The notes under the pieces were generated by a model, which saw only the letters and a program-made list of their open reading frames with translations, made no database searches and was not told where the DNA came from. This document shows positions 54,862-63,239 of a stretch of 64,000 nucleotides of DNA, piece after piece. Source of the DNA: CAYPTB01 sp964413535 (GTDB taxonomy: Bacteria > Planctomycetota > UBA1135 > GCA-002686595); contig CAYPTB010000055.1 of NCBI GenBank assembly GCA_964413535.1, positions 186,001-250,000 on the forward strand, in the 5' to 3' direction. A program made the position numbers and the translations under genes. Every line of letters starts with the position of its first letter. Position 1 is the first letter of the stretch.

Positions 54862-57800
54862 ATGGTCAAGCGGGTGGAACGGTCCCTTCTCCCCGCGCTC
54901 TCCGCAACGCCCGTTGCCGGCAGAGACCCGAGGCCCTGGCGCGAGCGGTTGCTCACCGCGCCCGCCCTGCTCGATCTCCCCACGGACCACCCGCGCCGAG
55001 CGACGGGGCCGCGGCGCCGGGAGCGGCTCCCTTGGCATCCGCCGGGTTCGGCGGTCGCGGCGCTGGAGGCGCTTTGCCGCGCGCGCGGGGTCGACCCGCT
55101 GACGGCCTGCGCCGCCTCGTTCCTGCTCCTCTTGCAGCGCCACTCCGCTCAGTCCGAGCTGGTCTTGGGGGTCGCGCTGGGCGCCGGGGACGTGCGCGTC
55201 GCGCCGATCGACCTGAGCGGGCACCCGAGCGCGTCGGAGGTGCTCGAGCGTGTGGCGTGCAGCCTGGCCGAGGCGCGCGAGAACGCAGCCCCGCTGGCGG
55301 AGCTGGCGGCCGCCCTTCGCCCGCGGAGCGACCCGAGCTTCCACCCGCTGTTCCAGGCCGGCCTGGTCTGGACCGCCGATCCTTTGGACGCGCTGGGGGA
55401 CACGCTGGGTTCGGGGAGCGACGCGACCGACCTACCGACCGACGCCTTGGATCTCGTCCTCGACGTGACGCGCCGTGTTCGAGGTGGGGCGGCGGAGTGG
55501 AGCGGGGCGCTCGTGTACGACGGCGGACTCTTCGAGCGCTCGAGCGTCGAACGCATGGCCGGTCACTTGTCGGTCTTGCTCGAGGGGCTCGCGCGGGAGC
55601 CCGGGAGACGCGCGGAGCTCCTCCCGCTCTTGACCGAGCCGGAGCGCGATCGGATCCTCACCACCTGGAACGCCACGCGCTCGACCTTTCCCGACGATCG
55701 CACGCTGCACGGGCTCTTCGAGGAGCGCGTCGCCGAGCGACCCGCTGCGACGGCGGTGATCGGCGCGCACGAGACGCTGTCCTACGCGGAGCTCGACCGC
55801 CGGGCCAATCGGCTCGCGCACCACCTGCGGTCGAAGGGCGTCGGACCCGAGGTGCGGGTCGGCCTGTCCGTCGAGCGCTCGATCGACATGGTGGTCGGCA
55901 TCCTCGGAGTCCTGAAGGCCGGAGGAGCCTACGTGCCCGCCGATCCGGAGTACCCGAAGGATCGCCAGGCCTTCATGCTCAGCGACGCGAAGGTGTCCGT
56001 GCTCGTCACGGAGGAGCGGCTCGTGGCTTCTCTCCCGGAGCTCGCAGCCGAGCTCGTCCTCCTCGACCGCGACCGCGCCGCGATCGCGGCCGCGCGATCC
56101 GATCGTCCGGAGAGCGGCGTGATGCCGGACAACCTGGCCTACGTCATCTACACCTCGGGGTCGACCGGCCGGCCCAAGGGCATCGCGCTGCGCCACCAGG
56201 GGGTCGTGAACAACCTGGTCGACCTGAACGAGAGCTTCGACATCGGTCCGGACGACCGCGTCCTCGCCATCTCGGCGCTCTCCTTCGACATGTGCGTGTA
56301 CGAGGTTCTCGGGACGCTCGCGGCCGGTGCTGCGATCGTCGTCCCGGAGGGTAGCTCCGCCAAGGATCCCGCCCACCTGGCGGCCCAGGTCGTCCGCCAC
56401 GGCGTCACGGTCTGGAACTCGGCGCCGGCGCTGCTCGAGATGTTCGTCGACCACGTCGAGGAACGGCCGGAGCTCCGCCCGACGTCGCTCCGGGTCGCCA
56501 TCCAGGGCGGGGACTGGGAGCCGGTCGCGCTGCCCGACCGTCTGAAAGCACTCGCTCCGGGCGTGCGCGTGATCGTTCTGGGCGGAGCGACCGAGGCGTC
56601 GATCCACTCGATCGTGTTCCCGGTCGAGGAGACCCGTCCCGAGTGGAACAGCATCCCCTACGGCGTGCCGATGAGGAACCAGCGCGCGTACGTGCTCGAC
56701 TCCCATCTCGGGCCCCTTCCCGTGGGCGTCGCCGGCGAGCTGTACCTGGGGGGGATCGGACTCGCGCGAGGCTACTTCGAGCGTCCCGAGCTGACCGCCG
56801 AGCGCTTCGTGCCCGACGCCTTCAGCGGCGAAGAGGGCAGCCGCATCTACCGCACCGGGGATCTCGCGCGCTGGATGCCCGACGGCAACCTCGAGCTGCT
56901 CGGACGCATCGACCACCAGGTGAAGATCCGCGGCCACCGGATCGAGCTGGGCGAGATCGCCGCCGTCCTGCGCGACCACCCCGCGGTCGGCGACGCCGTG
57001 GTGTGTGCGCACGCAGACGGATCGGGTCCGAAGCGCCTCGTGGCCTACGTGGTGCCCGCTGCGACGGGCGGCGCGGTCGGCGACGGAGACGGCACGAGCG
57101 AGCACGTCGACCAGTGGCAGAAGGTGTACGACGACACCTACGGTCGCAGCGCGCCCGGCGGCGACGCGACGCAGAACTTCGTCGGTTGGCACTCGAGCTA
57201 CACCGGCCTGGCGTTCTCCCCGGACGAGCTCGCGGAGCTCCTCGGGGAGACGCTCCGATCCATTCGTGCGCTCGACCCCGATCGCGTGCTCGAGATCGGG
57301 TGCGGCAGCGGCCTGATCCTGTTCCCCCTGGCGCCGGACTGCTCGCGCTACGACGCGTGCGACGTGTCTCCCGTCGTCGTGCAGGATCTCCAGCGCCTGG
57401 TGCGGCGCCCGGGGGCCGAGTTGTCCCAGGTCGTCGTATCGGTGCGGCGCGGGGACGACTTCGAGGGCGTCGAGACGGGTGCGTACGACACGGTCGTCGT
57501 CAACTCCGTTTCCCAGCACTTCCCGAGCGTCGACTACCTGCGCCGGGTGCTCGAAGGAGCGGTGCGCGCCGCGCGGCCGGGCGGCGCCGTCTTCATCGGC
57601 GACGTGCGCAGCCTCCCCTGTCTCGAGGCTTTCTGCACCGGGCTCGAGACCCACGAGGCGCCGCCCGGACTCTCGGTTCTGGAGCTCAGGGAGCGCATCC
57701 GCCGGCGCATCCGACACGAGAAGGAGCTCTTCGTCGACCCCGCGTTCTTCGCGGCGTTCGCGCGCAGCATGCCGGCCATCTCCCGGGTGGAGATCCGTCT

Positions 57801-58788
57801 CAAGCGCGGCCGCCACCGAAACGAGATGAACAAGTTCCACTACGACTGCGTGCTCTTCGTGGGGGACGGAGAGAAGCGCGGCGCGGCCGCCGTCGACTGG
57901 CGCCCGTGGGGGGACGGCTCGACCGTGGACGGGATCCGCCGGCTGCTCGAGCGCGAGCGCCCCGACCTGCTCGGGTTTACGGGCGTGCCGAACGCGCGCG
58001 TGCTCCCCGAGCTCTTGCAGGTCGAGTTGCTCGCGAGGGAGGACGGCGCGACCCCGTCCGCCGCCGCACGCTCCGCGCGCGGCGTGGATCCGGCCGGACT
58101 GTGGGCGCTGGAGACTGACCTGCCGTACGCGGTCGAGGTGACCTGGTCGGCCGGGGACGTCGGGTGCTTCGACGTGCTGTTTTGCCGCCGCGACGCAGAG
58201 GAGAGCGTCGCGACCTTCCCGATCGAGGCGGCGCCGCTCCGCGCCTGGAGTCGCTACACGAACACGCCCCTGCAGTCGACGGCGCCGGCCAGGCTGGCTC
58301 CGCTCCTGCGCGAGCACGTCGCCTTGCACCTGCCGGAGTACATGCTGCCCGCGGCCTGGGTCGTCCTCGACGCGCTCCCCCTCAGCCCGAACGGCAAGGT
58401 CGACCGCAAGGCCCTGCCGGCGCCGGTCTTCGAGCGCCCGGCGGACGAGCGCTTCGAGGCGCCGCGCACGCCCCTCGAGGAGCTGCTCGCGGCGATCTGG
58501 TGCGACGTCCTGGGCGTCGAGCGGCTGGGGATCCACGACGACTTCTTCGAGCTCGGGGGCCACTCGCTGACCGCCGCCAAGGTGGTCTCCCGCGCGCGCG
58601 ATTCGCTCCAGGTGGACGTTCCGCTGCGGACCCTCTTCCAGAACCCCACGATCGAGCGTTGGAGCAGCAGCATCGCCGCAGCCGGCCTCGCAGCCGAGGT
58701 CGACGTGCACGCGATCGCCGAGACCCTGATCCAGATGGACGAACTCTCCGACGACGAGGTCCGAGCGATGCTCGACTCCGACGCATGA
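54862..58788 (+). CDS. NRPS: half condensation domain - A - N-methyltransferase - T
   Basis: 1308 residues from the ATG at 54862. Residues 30-245 match only the C-terminal half of a C domain (LLDLPTDHPRR, LLLQRHSAQSELVLGV); the half with HHxxxDG is absent. A domain: YVIYTSGSTGRPKGI, GGATEASIHSI, YRTGDLARW; my code is D-M-Y-N-I-G-L-I-H-K, nearest to the cysteine type DLYNLSLIWK but with four changes. A SAM methyltransferase (about 747-1000; VLEIGCGSGLIL) is inserted before the last A motif (NGKVDR), as in N-methylating modules. T: ELGGHSL with S1235. A missing donor/catalytic half means it either loads or relies on the free C domain two genes on. Confidence 0.9.
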   Translation: MVKRVERSLLPALSATPVAGRDPRPWRERLLTAPALLDLPTDHPRRATGPRRRERLPWHPPGSAVAALEALCRARGVDPLTACAASFLLLLQRHSAQSELVLGVALGAGDVRVAPIDLSGHPSASEVLERVACSLAEARENAAPLAELAAALRPRSDPSFHPLFQAGLVWTADPLDALGDTLGSGSDATDLPTDALDLVLDVTRRVRGGAAEWSGALVYDGGLFERSSVERMAGHLSVLLEGLAREPGRRAELLPLLTEPERDRILTTWNATRSTFPDDRTLHGLFEERVAERPAATAVIGAHETLSYAELDRRANRLAHHLRSKGVGPEVRVGLSVERSIDMVVGILGVLKAGGAYVPADPEYPKDRQAFMLSDAKVSVLVTEERLVASLPELAAELVLLDRDRAAIAAARSDRPESGVMPDNLAYVIYTSGSTGRPKGIALRHQGVVNNLVDLNESFDIGPDDRVLAISALSFDMCVYEVLGTLAAGAAIVVPEGSSAKDPAHLAAQVVRHGVTVWNSAPALLEMFVDHVEERPELRPTSLRVAIQGGDWEPVALPDRLKALAPGVRVIVLGGATEASIHSIVFPVEETRPEWNSIPYGVPMRNQRAYVLDSHLGPLPVGVAGELYLGGIGLARGYFERPELTAERFVPDAFSGEEGSRIYRTGDLARWMPDGNLELLGRIDHQVKIRGHRIELGEIAAVLRDHPAVGDAVVCAHADGSGPKRLVAYVVPAATGGAVGDGDGTSEHVDQWQKVYDDTYGRSAPGGDATQNFVGWHSSYTGLAFSPDELAELLGETLRSIRALDPDRVLEIGCGSGLILFPLAPDCSRYDACDVSPVVVQDLQRLVRRPGAELSQVVVSVRRGDDFEGVETGAYDTVVVNSVSQHFPSVDYLRRVLEGAVRAARPGGAVFIGDVRSLPCLEAFCTGLETHEAPPGLSVLELRERIRRRIRHEKELFVDPAFFAAFARSMPAISRVEIRLKRGRHRNEMNKFHYDCVLFVGDGEKRGAAAVDWRPWGDGSTVDGIRRLLERERPDLLGFTGVPNARVLPELLQVELLAREDGATPSAAARSARGVDPAGLWALETDLPYAVEVTWSAGDVGCFDVLFCRRDAEESVATFPIEAAPLRAWSRYTNTPLQSTAPARLAPLLREHVALHLPEYMLPAAWVVLDALPLSPNGKVDRKALPAPVFERPADERFEAPRTPLEELLAAIWCDVLGVERLGIHDDFFELGGHSLTAAKVVSRARDSLQVDVPLRTLFQNPTIERWSSSIAAAGLAAEVDVHAIAETLIQMDELSDDEVRAMLDSDA

Positions 58789-60167
58789 CAGCCATGGACG
58801 AAACGTCTCGACGGGGGCTCGACCACGCGGCGGTCGAGGGCCTCGCGCGTCTGAAGCAGGACGACCCCGCCTTGTACGACATGCTCGCGCGCGAGCACGA
58901 ACGGCAGACGGAGGTGCTGACCATGGTGGCCGCCGCCAGCATCGCGGACACCTCCGTCCTCGCCTGTCTCTCCAGCGCGGCCAGCAACGTCACCACCGAG
59001 GGCTATCCCGGGTCCCGGTTCCACGCGGGCTGCGAGGTGGTCGACGAGATCGAGCAGCTCGCGATCGATCGCGCGAAGAGGGCCTTTGGTGCGCGGTTCG
59101 CGAACGTCCAGCCCCACTCGGGCACGTCGGCGAACACGATCGTGATGTTCAGCTTGCTCCGGCCCGGCGACACGATCCTCGGGCTCGACCTGAACGCCGG
59201 CGGACACCTGACGCATGGGTCCAAGGCCTCGGTGTCCGGCCAGTACTTCGACGCGGTGGGCTACGGGGTCACGCCGAACGGGATCATCGACTACGACGGC
59301 GCCCGCGAGCTCGCTCTCCGGCACCGGCCGAAGCTCATCATCTGCGGAGCGAGCTCCTATCCGCGCGTGATCGACTTCGCGCGCTTCCGCGCCATCGCCG
59401 ACGAGGTGCAGGCCTACCTCCTGGCCGACATCTCCCACATCGCCGGTCTGGTCGCCGCCGGCCTGCACCCGAGCCCCATCGACCACGCGCACTTCACGAC
59501 GACGAGCACCTACAAGCAGCTCTACGGCCCGCGTGGGGGACTGATCCTCATCGGGCGCGAGGCCGAGACGCTCGCGCCGGGCGGCAAGCGCACGCTGGCC
59601 GAGATGGTGCAACGCGCGGTCTTCCCGTTCCTGCAAGGGACTCCCGGCCTCGCGGCCATCGCCGGCAAGGCCCGCGCCCTGGCAATGGTCACGACGCCCC
59701 AGTTCCAGGTCCTCGCCCAGCGCGTCGTCGAGGGCGCGCGCGTGCTGGCGGCGGACTTCGTCGAGCGGGGCTACCGGGTCCTGACCGGCGGGACCGAGAA
59801 CCACACGGTGCTGATCGACGTCCTCGCGCGCGGGATCACGGGCGTGATCGCGGAGAAGGCCCTGGAGGAGTGCGGCATCATCGTCAACAAGAACAAGATC
59901 GCGGGCGACACGAAGTCCGCGTTCGTGACCAGCGGCATGCGCCTCGGCACGAACAGCCTGGCCCTGCGCGGCATGGGCGCGTCCGAGATGGGGGCGTGCG
60001 CGGAGCTCGTCGACCGTGTGCTCTCCGCCCTCCGCGTCCGTTCCGATCGCGAGTACGAACTCGACGCGGAGATCGCGACCGCCGTCCGGGCCGAGACTCG
60101 CGAGCTGTGCCGACGCTTCCCCATTCCGGGGTATCCGCTCTCGGAACCCTCGGTGTCGAAGACGTGA
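58785..60167 (+). CDS. SHMT-fold PLP enzyme (variant active site; aldolase/transaldolase candidate)
   Basis: 460 residues, ATGA overlap with the NRPS. The fold is serine hydroxymethyltransferase: TEGYPGSRFHAGCEVVD, VQPHSGTSAN, LLADISHIAGLVAAG and the PLP lysine K244 in TTSTYKQLYGPRGG. Two catalytic loops differ from housekeeping GlyA: RYYGG is RFHAG, and the His before the PLP lysine (THK) is Tyr. Secondary-metabolism relatives make beta-hydroxy or alpha-substituted amino acids, for example L-threonine transaldolases. I infer it builds or alters a non-standard residue for this cluster; the exact reaction is open. Confidence 0.82.
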   Translation: MTAMDETSRRGLDHAAVEGLARLKQDDPALYDMLAREHERQTEVLTMVAAASIADTSVLACLSSAASNVTTEGYPGSRFHAGCEVVDEIEQLAIDRAKRAFGARFANVQPHSGTSANTIVMFSLLRPGDTILGLDLNAGGHLTHGSKASVSGQYFDAVGYGVTPNGIIDYDGARELALRHRPKLIICGASSYPRVIDFARFRAIADEVQAYLLADISHIAGLVAAGLHPSPIDHAHFTTTSTYKQLYGPRGGLILIGREAETLAPGGKRTLAEMVQRAVFPFLQGTPGLAAIAGKARALAMVTTPQFQVLAQRVVEGARVLAADFVERGYRVLTGGTENHTVLIDVLARGITGVIAEKALEECGIIVNKNKIAGDTKSAFVTSGMRLGTNSLALRGMGASEMGACAELVDRVLSALRVRSDREYELDAEIATAVRAETRELCRRFPIPGYPLSEPSVSKT

Positions 60168-60184
60168 CGGGGGATGCTCGGGAC

Positions 60185-61777
60185 ATGCACGCGCGCTCCC
60201 TTGGAGCGTCGCTCGGCCCGGAACGCCGCGCGCTCCTGGAGCGCCTGCTGCAGAAGAAGGGCATCCGGTCGCACGAAGCGGAGACCGCCATCCCGCGCCG
60301 CGCGGACCGCGGCCCGGCCCCGCTCTCGTTCGCGCAGGAAGCGGTCTGGTTCCTCGACCAGCTCGAGCCCGACCGAGCTCTTCACAACGTCCCCGGTGCC
60401 GTGCGGCTGACGGGAGAGCTCGACGTCGCCGCGCTCGAGCGGGCGCTGGCCGAGATCGTGCGGCGGCACGAGTCCTTGCGCACGAGGATCGTGACGCGCG
60501 ACGGTGCGCCGCAGCAGGTGGTCTCTCCACCCGGACCCTTCTCGGTGCCCGTCACCGACCTCGGCAAAGGGCCGCGGGCCGATGCCGAGGCCGAGGTCCT
60601 GCGCCTGGCGACTGAGGAAGCGCACCGCGTCTTCGACCTCGAGGCGGGGGAGTTGTTCCGCGCCTCGCTCCTGCGTCTGGGCCGCGCGGAGCACGTCCTC
60701 GTCCTCAACTTCCACCACATCGTCGTCGACGGATGGTCGATGGGCGTGTTCACCGCGGAGCTCGGCCGGCTCTACGCCGCCTTCCGCGCCGGCGAGCGCT
60801 CGCCGCTCGAGGAGCTTCCGATCCACATCGGCGATTTCGCGGTCTGGCAGCGCCGCGCGCTCGAGGCCGGCAAGCTCGACGAGCACCTCGCCTACTGGCG
60901 AAAGAACCTCGCCGGCGACTGGGAGGCGCTCTTCCTCCCGACGGACCGCGCTCGACCCGCGGTCCAGTCCTTCCGCGGGCGACACCGCGCGATGCGGCTC
61001 ACCGAGCGGCTCTCCGAGGGCCTGCGCGAGCTCTCTCGGCAGCACGGCGTCACGACGTTCATGACGCTCCTGGCCGCCTTCCTCGTCGTCCTGCACCACG
61101 GCTGTCGCAAGACGGACGTCGTCATCGGTTCGGCCGTCGCGCACCGCAACCGCAAGGAGCTCGAGGGGCTGATCGGCTTCCTGGTGAACATGCTCGTCCT
61201 GCGCACGGACCTCTCGGGCGACCCGCCCTTCCCGGAGCTCCTCGCGCGCGTGCGCGAGACGACGCTCGGGGCCTGGTCGCACCAGGATCTGCCGCTGACG
61301 CGCATCCTGCGGGAGGTGCAGCCCGACCGCGACCTCTCGAAGAACCCGCTCTTCCAGGTCGAGTTCTCGCTCCTCACACCGGACCTCAACCCCGCCGTGT
61401 ACGGCTACGGCCTCGCTTCGGGGATGATCGAGACCCTGGAGCTCCCCGGTCTGGTGATGACGCCTGTCGACATCCAGTACGAGAACGCGCGCTACGACCT
61501 GGCGGTGTTCTTGTGGGACATGCCGCTCGGCATCCAGGGCACGGTCGAGTACGCGAGCGACCTCTTCGAGGACGGGACCATCTCGCGCTTCGTCGAGCGC
61601 TACGAGCGCGTACTGCGGCGGGTCGTCGAGAGGCCCGATACTCGGCTCTCCGAACTCACGCGCGAGCTCGAGGAAGCCGACCTGCGCAGCCAGGCCGCCG
61701 CGCAGGAGTCCTACGAGCAGTTCGCCGCGCAGCGGCTCAAGTCGCTCGGGAAGCGGCGCTCGGGAGGTGCGACTTGA
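60185..61777 (+). CDS. Free-standing NRPS condensation domain
   Basis: 530 residues; one complete C domain with SFAQEAVWFLDQLEP (LCL-like first motif), FHHIVVDGWS (H177, H178, D182), AYWRKNLAG, IGFLVNMLVLRTDL and QDLPLTRILREVQPDRD. A short N-terminal helix (ERRALLERLLQKKG) and a basic C-terminal tail (RLKSLGKRRSG) could dock to carrier proteins. It lies 17 nt after the SHMT-like gene. Because the NRPS two genes upstream lacks its own catalytic C half, this protein is the natural supplier of that condensation in trans, or it makes an ester/amide at the end of assembly. Confidence 0.92.
   Translation: MHARSLGASLGPERRALLERLLQKKGIRSHEAETAIPRRADRGPAPLSFAQEAVWFLDQLEPDRALHNVPGAVRLTGELDVAALERALAEIVRRHESLRTRIVTRDGAPQQVVSPPGPFSVPVTDLGKGPRADAEAEVLRLATEEAHRVFDLEAGELFRASLLRLGRAEHVLVLNFHHIVVDGWSMGVFTAELGRLYAAFRAGERSPLEELPIHIGDFAVWQRRALEAGKLDEHLAYWRKNLAGDWEALFLPTDRARPAVQSFRGRHRAMRLTERLSEGLRELSRQHGVTTFMTLLAAFLVVLHHGCRKTDVVIGSAVAHRNRKELEGLIGFLVNMLVLRTDLSGDPPFPELLARVRETTLGAWSHQDLPLTRILREVQPDRDLSKNPLFQVEFSLLTPDLNPAVYGYGLASGMIETLELPGLVMTPVDIQYENARYDLAVFLWDMPLGIQGTVEYASDLFEDGTISRFVERYERVLRRVVERPDTRLSELTRELEEADLRSQAAAQESYEQFAAQRLKSLGKRRSGGAT
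61762..61768 (+). promoter_or_regulatory. Ribosome binding site deciding a TTG start
   Basis: GGGAGGTG lies five bases before the TTG at 61774, inside the end of the condensation gene. It supports TTG, overlapping TGA as TTGA, as the aminotransferase start. Confidence 0.65.
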
Positions 61778-62790
61778 CGGGCTTCGCCTCGCGCTACGAC
61801 CCGGGCGTTCAGGTGGACCCCGACGAGGTCCTCGCCCTGCACCGGAACGAGAACCTGTTCGTCGGACGCGAGTGGACCATCGACGCGCCGCGACAACTGG
61901 TCGAGCGCGCCGCCATCTCCTCCTACCCCGACGCGACGAGCCTCCCGCTGCGCCGTGCGCTCGCGGACGTCTACGGCGTCGGTCCCGAGAACGTGTTCGT
62001 CGGCAACGGATCCGACGAGGTGCTGGCCGATCTGCTCGCTCACCTGCGGGCGACCTACCGAGCCGTGCACTGCCTGGACGTCGGGTTCAAGGTCTACCCG
62101 ATGCTCGCGGAGCGCCTGGGGTTCTCCTTCGAGCACCTTCCCGGCCGGACCTTCGAGACGGGCCGGATCGCGGCCGCCGGTTTCCGGGGCCTCGCCCTGG
62201 TGGACTCGCCGAACGGGATCACGGGGCAGAGCCTCGACCGGGACGAGCTCCTTGCGCTGGCGGACGACGAGCGGTCCTTCCTGATCTGGGACAACGCGTA
62301 CGGCGAGTACGCCTTCGACGAGCCGCCTGTCTGGCGCGCGAATCTCGCCTTCGTGCGCAGCTTCTCGAAGTTCTACGCGCTCGCCGGCCTGCGCGTCGGG
62401 TACTGCATCGCCGACGCCGGCATCGTCGCGGAGCTCCTGGAGAAGAAGGATGCCTTCAACGTGAACGGCATGGCCCAGGTGATGGCGCTCGAGGCGCTGC
62501 GCAGGCACGCGTACTTCGCGGCGAGCCGTGACGAGCTCCTCGAGTGTCGCGACGAGCTCGTCGCGAGCCTCCGGGGCCTGGGCTTCGAAGTCCTCCCCTC
62601 GCGCTTCGTGGCCGTTCTCGCGCGGCATCCCGAGCGCGACGCCGAGCTCCTGCGGCGCGAGCTCCTGGCCCGCAAGATCGCCGTGCGCCGCTTCACGGAC
62701 CCCTCGGTCGCGAGCTTCATCCGCATCACGGTGGCGCCCCGGCCGGTCGTGCGGCGGTTGCTCGACGCCCTCGCGGAGATCGTCGCTTGA
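61774..62790 (+). CDS. HisC-like PLP aminotransferase
   Basis: 338 residues, TTG start. A class I/II aminotransferase of the histidinol-phosphate type: LHRNENLF, ISSYPDATSLPLRRAL, VFVGNGSDEVL, IWDNAYGEY and the PLP lysine K199 in RSFSKFYALAGLRVGY. The usual NPNNPTG segment reads DSPNGITG. No other histidine-biosynthesis gene is nearby, so it is a cluster enzyme that most likely interconverts an alpha-keto acid and its amino acid, for example the product of the MppJ-like methyltransferase. It is translationally coupled to the condensation gene. Confidence 0.85.
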   Translation: MTGFASRYDPGVQVDPDEVLALHRNENLFVGREWTIDAPRQLVERAAISSYPDATSLPLRRALADVYGVGPENVFVGNGSDEVLADLLAHLRATYRAVHCLDVGFKVYPMLAERLGFSFEHLPGRTFETGRIAAAGFRGLALVDSPNGITGQSLDRDELLALADDERSFLIWDNAYGEYAFDEPPVWRANLAFVRSFSKFYALAGLRVGYCIADAGIVAELLEKKDAFNVNGMAQVMALEALRRHAYFAASRDELLECRDELVASLRGLGFEVLPSRFVAVLARHPERDAELLRRELLARKIAVRRFTDPSVASFIRITVAPRPVVRRLLDALAEIVA

Positions 62791-62905
62791 CCGGGCAGCC
62801 TCCGACGCGGGTGGTGTCCACGGTACGTCTGCCGGTCGGCGTGAGCCTTTACGGAAGAGCCCGGATCGGGGACCATGCCGAAAGAGCACCGGCCCCGGCA
62901 GGCCG

Positions 62906-62911
62906 AAGGAG
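62906..62911 (+). promoter_or_regulatory. Ribosome binding site for the MbtH-like gene
   Basis: AAGGAG, six bases before the TTG at 62918. No ATG or GTG is in frame at this point, so this site fixes the start of the small gene. Confidence 0.65.
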
Positions 62912-62917
62912 AAAAGC

Positions 62918-63142
62918 TTGACCCCCGACTGGCAGGACGAGAGCCTCGACCTCGAGTACAAGGTCGTCGTCAACGGCGAAGAGCAATACTCCATCTGGCC
63001 AGCCGACCGCGACAACGCGCCGGGCTGGCGGGACGAGGGGACGCGCGGGACCCGCGAGGAATGCCTCGCCCACATCGGCCGAGTCTGGACCGACATGCGC
63101 CCGCGGAGCCTCCGGGAGCGGATGGCGCAGCCGCCTCACTGA
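62918..63142 (+). CDS. MbtH-like NRPS chaperone
   Basis: 74 residues from a TTG with a good AAGGAG. All family marks are present: YKVVVNGEEQYSIWP, PGWRDEGTRGTREECLAHI and VWTDMRPRSLRERM. MbtH-like proteins bind adenylation domains and are often needed for their folding and activity. It is the last gene of the plus-strand operon, 127 nt after the aminotransferase, and would serve some or all four A domains of the cluster. No other copy is in the window. Confidence 0.95.
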   Translation: MTPDWQDESLDLEYKVVVNGEEQYSIWPADRDNAPGWRDEGTRGTREECLAHIGRVWTDMRPRSLRERMAQPPH

Positions 63143-63156
63143 GCGCCGTGGGACTC

Positions 63157-63169
63157 GGGGTTCGACCCC
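63157..63169 (+). terminator. Candidate intrinsic terminator after the MbtH-like gene
   Basis: GGGGT-TCG-ACCCC forms a 5-bp GC stem 14 nt after the stop, followed by the pyrimidine-rich TTCTC. The stem is short and there is no clean T-tract, so confidence is low; the position at the operon end fits. Confidence 0.35.
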
Positions 63170-63239
63170 TTCTCGCGATTACCGGGGCGCGGTAGATTTA
63201 CGAGGGGAAAGGTCCCGGGGGGGATCCGGCCCGCCTCAA

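Noticed and set aside
55432..58710. A 1092-codon minus-strand frame opposite the A-MT-T NRPS
   Set aside because: Same reason: antisense to a well-supported NRPS.
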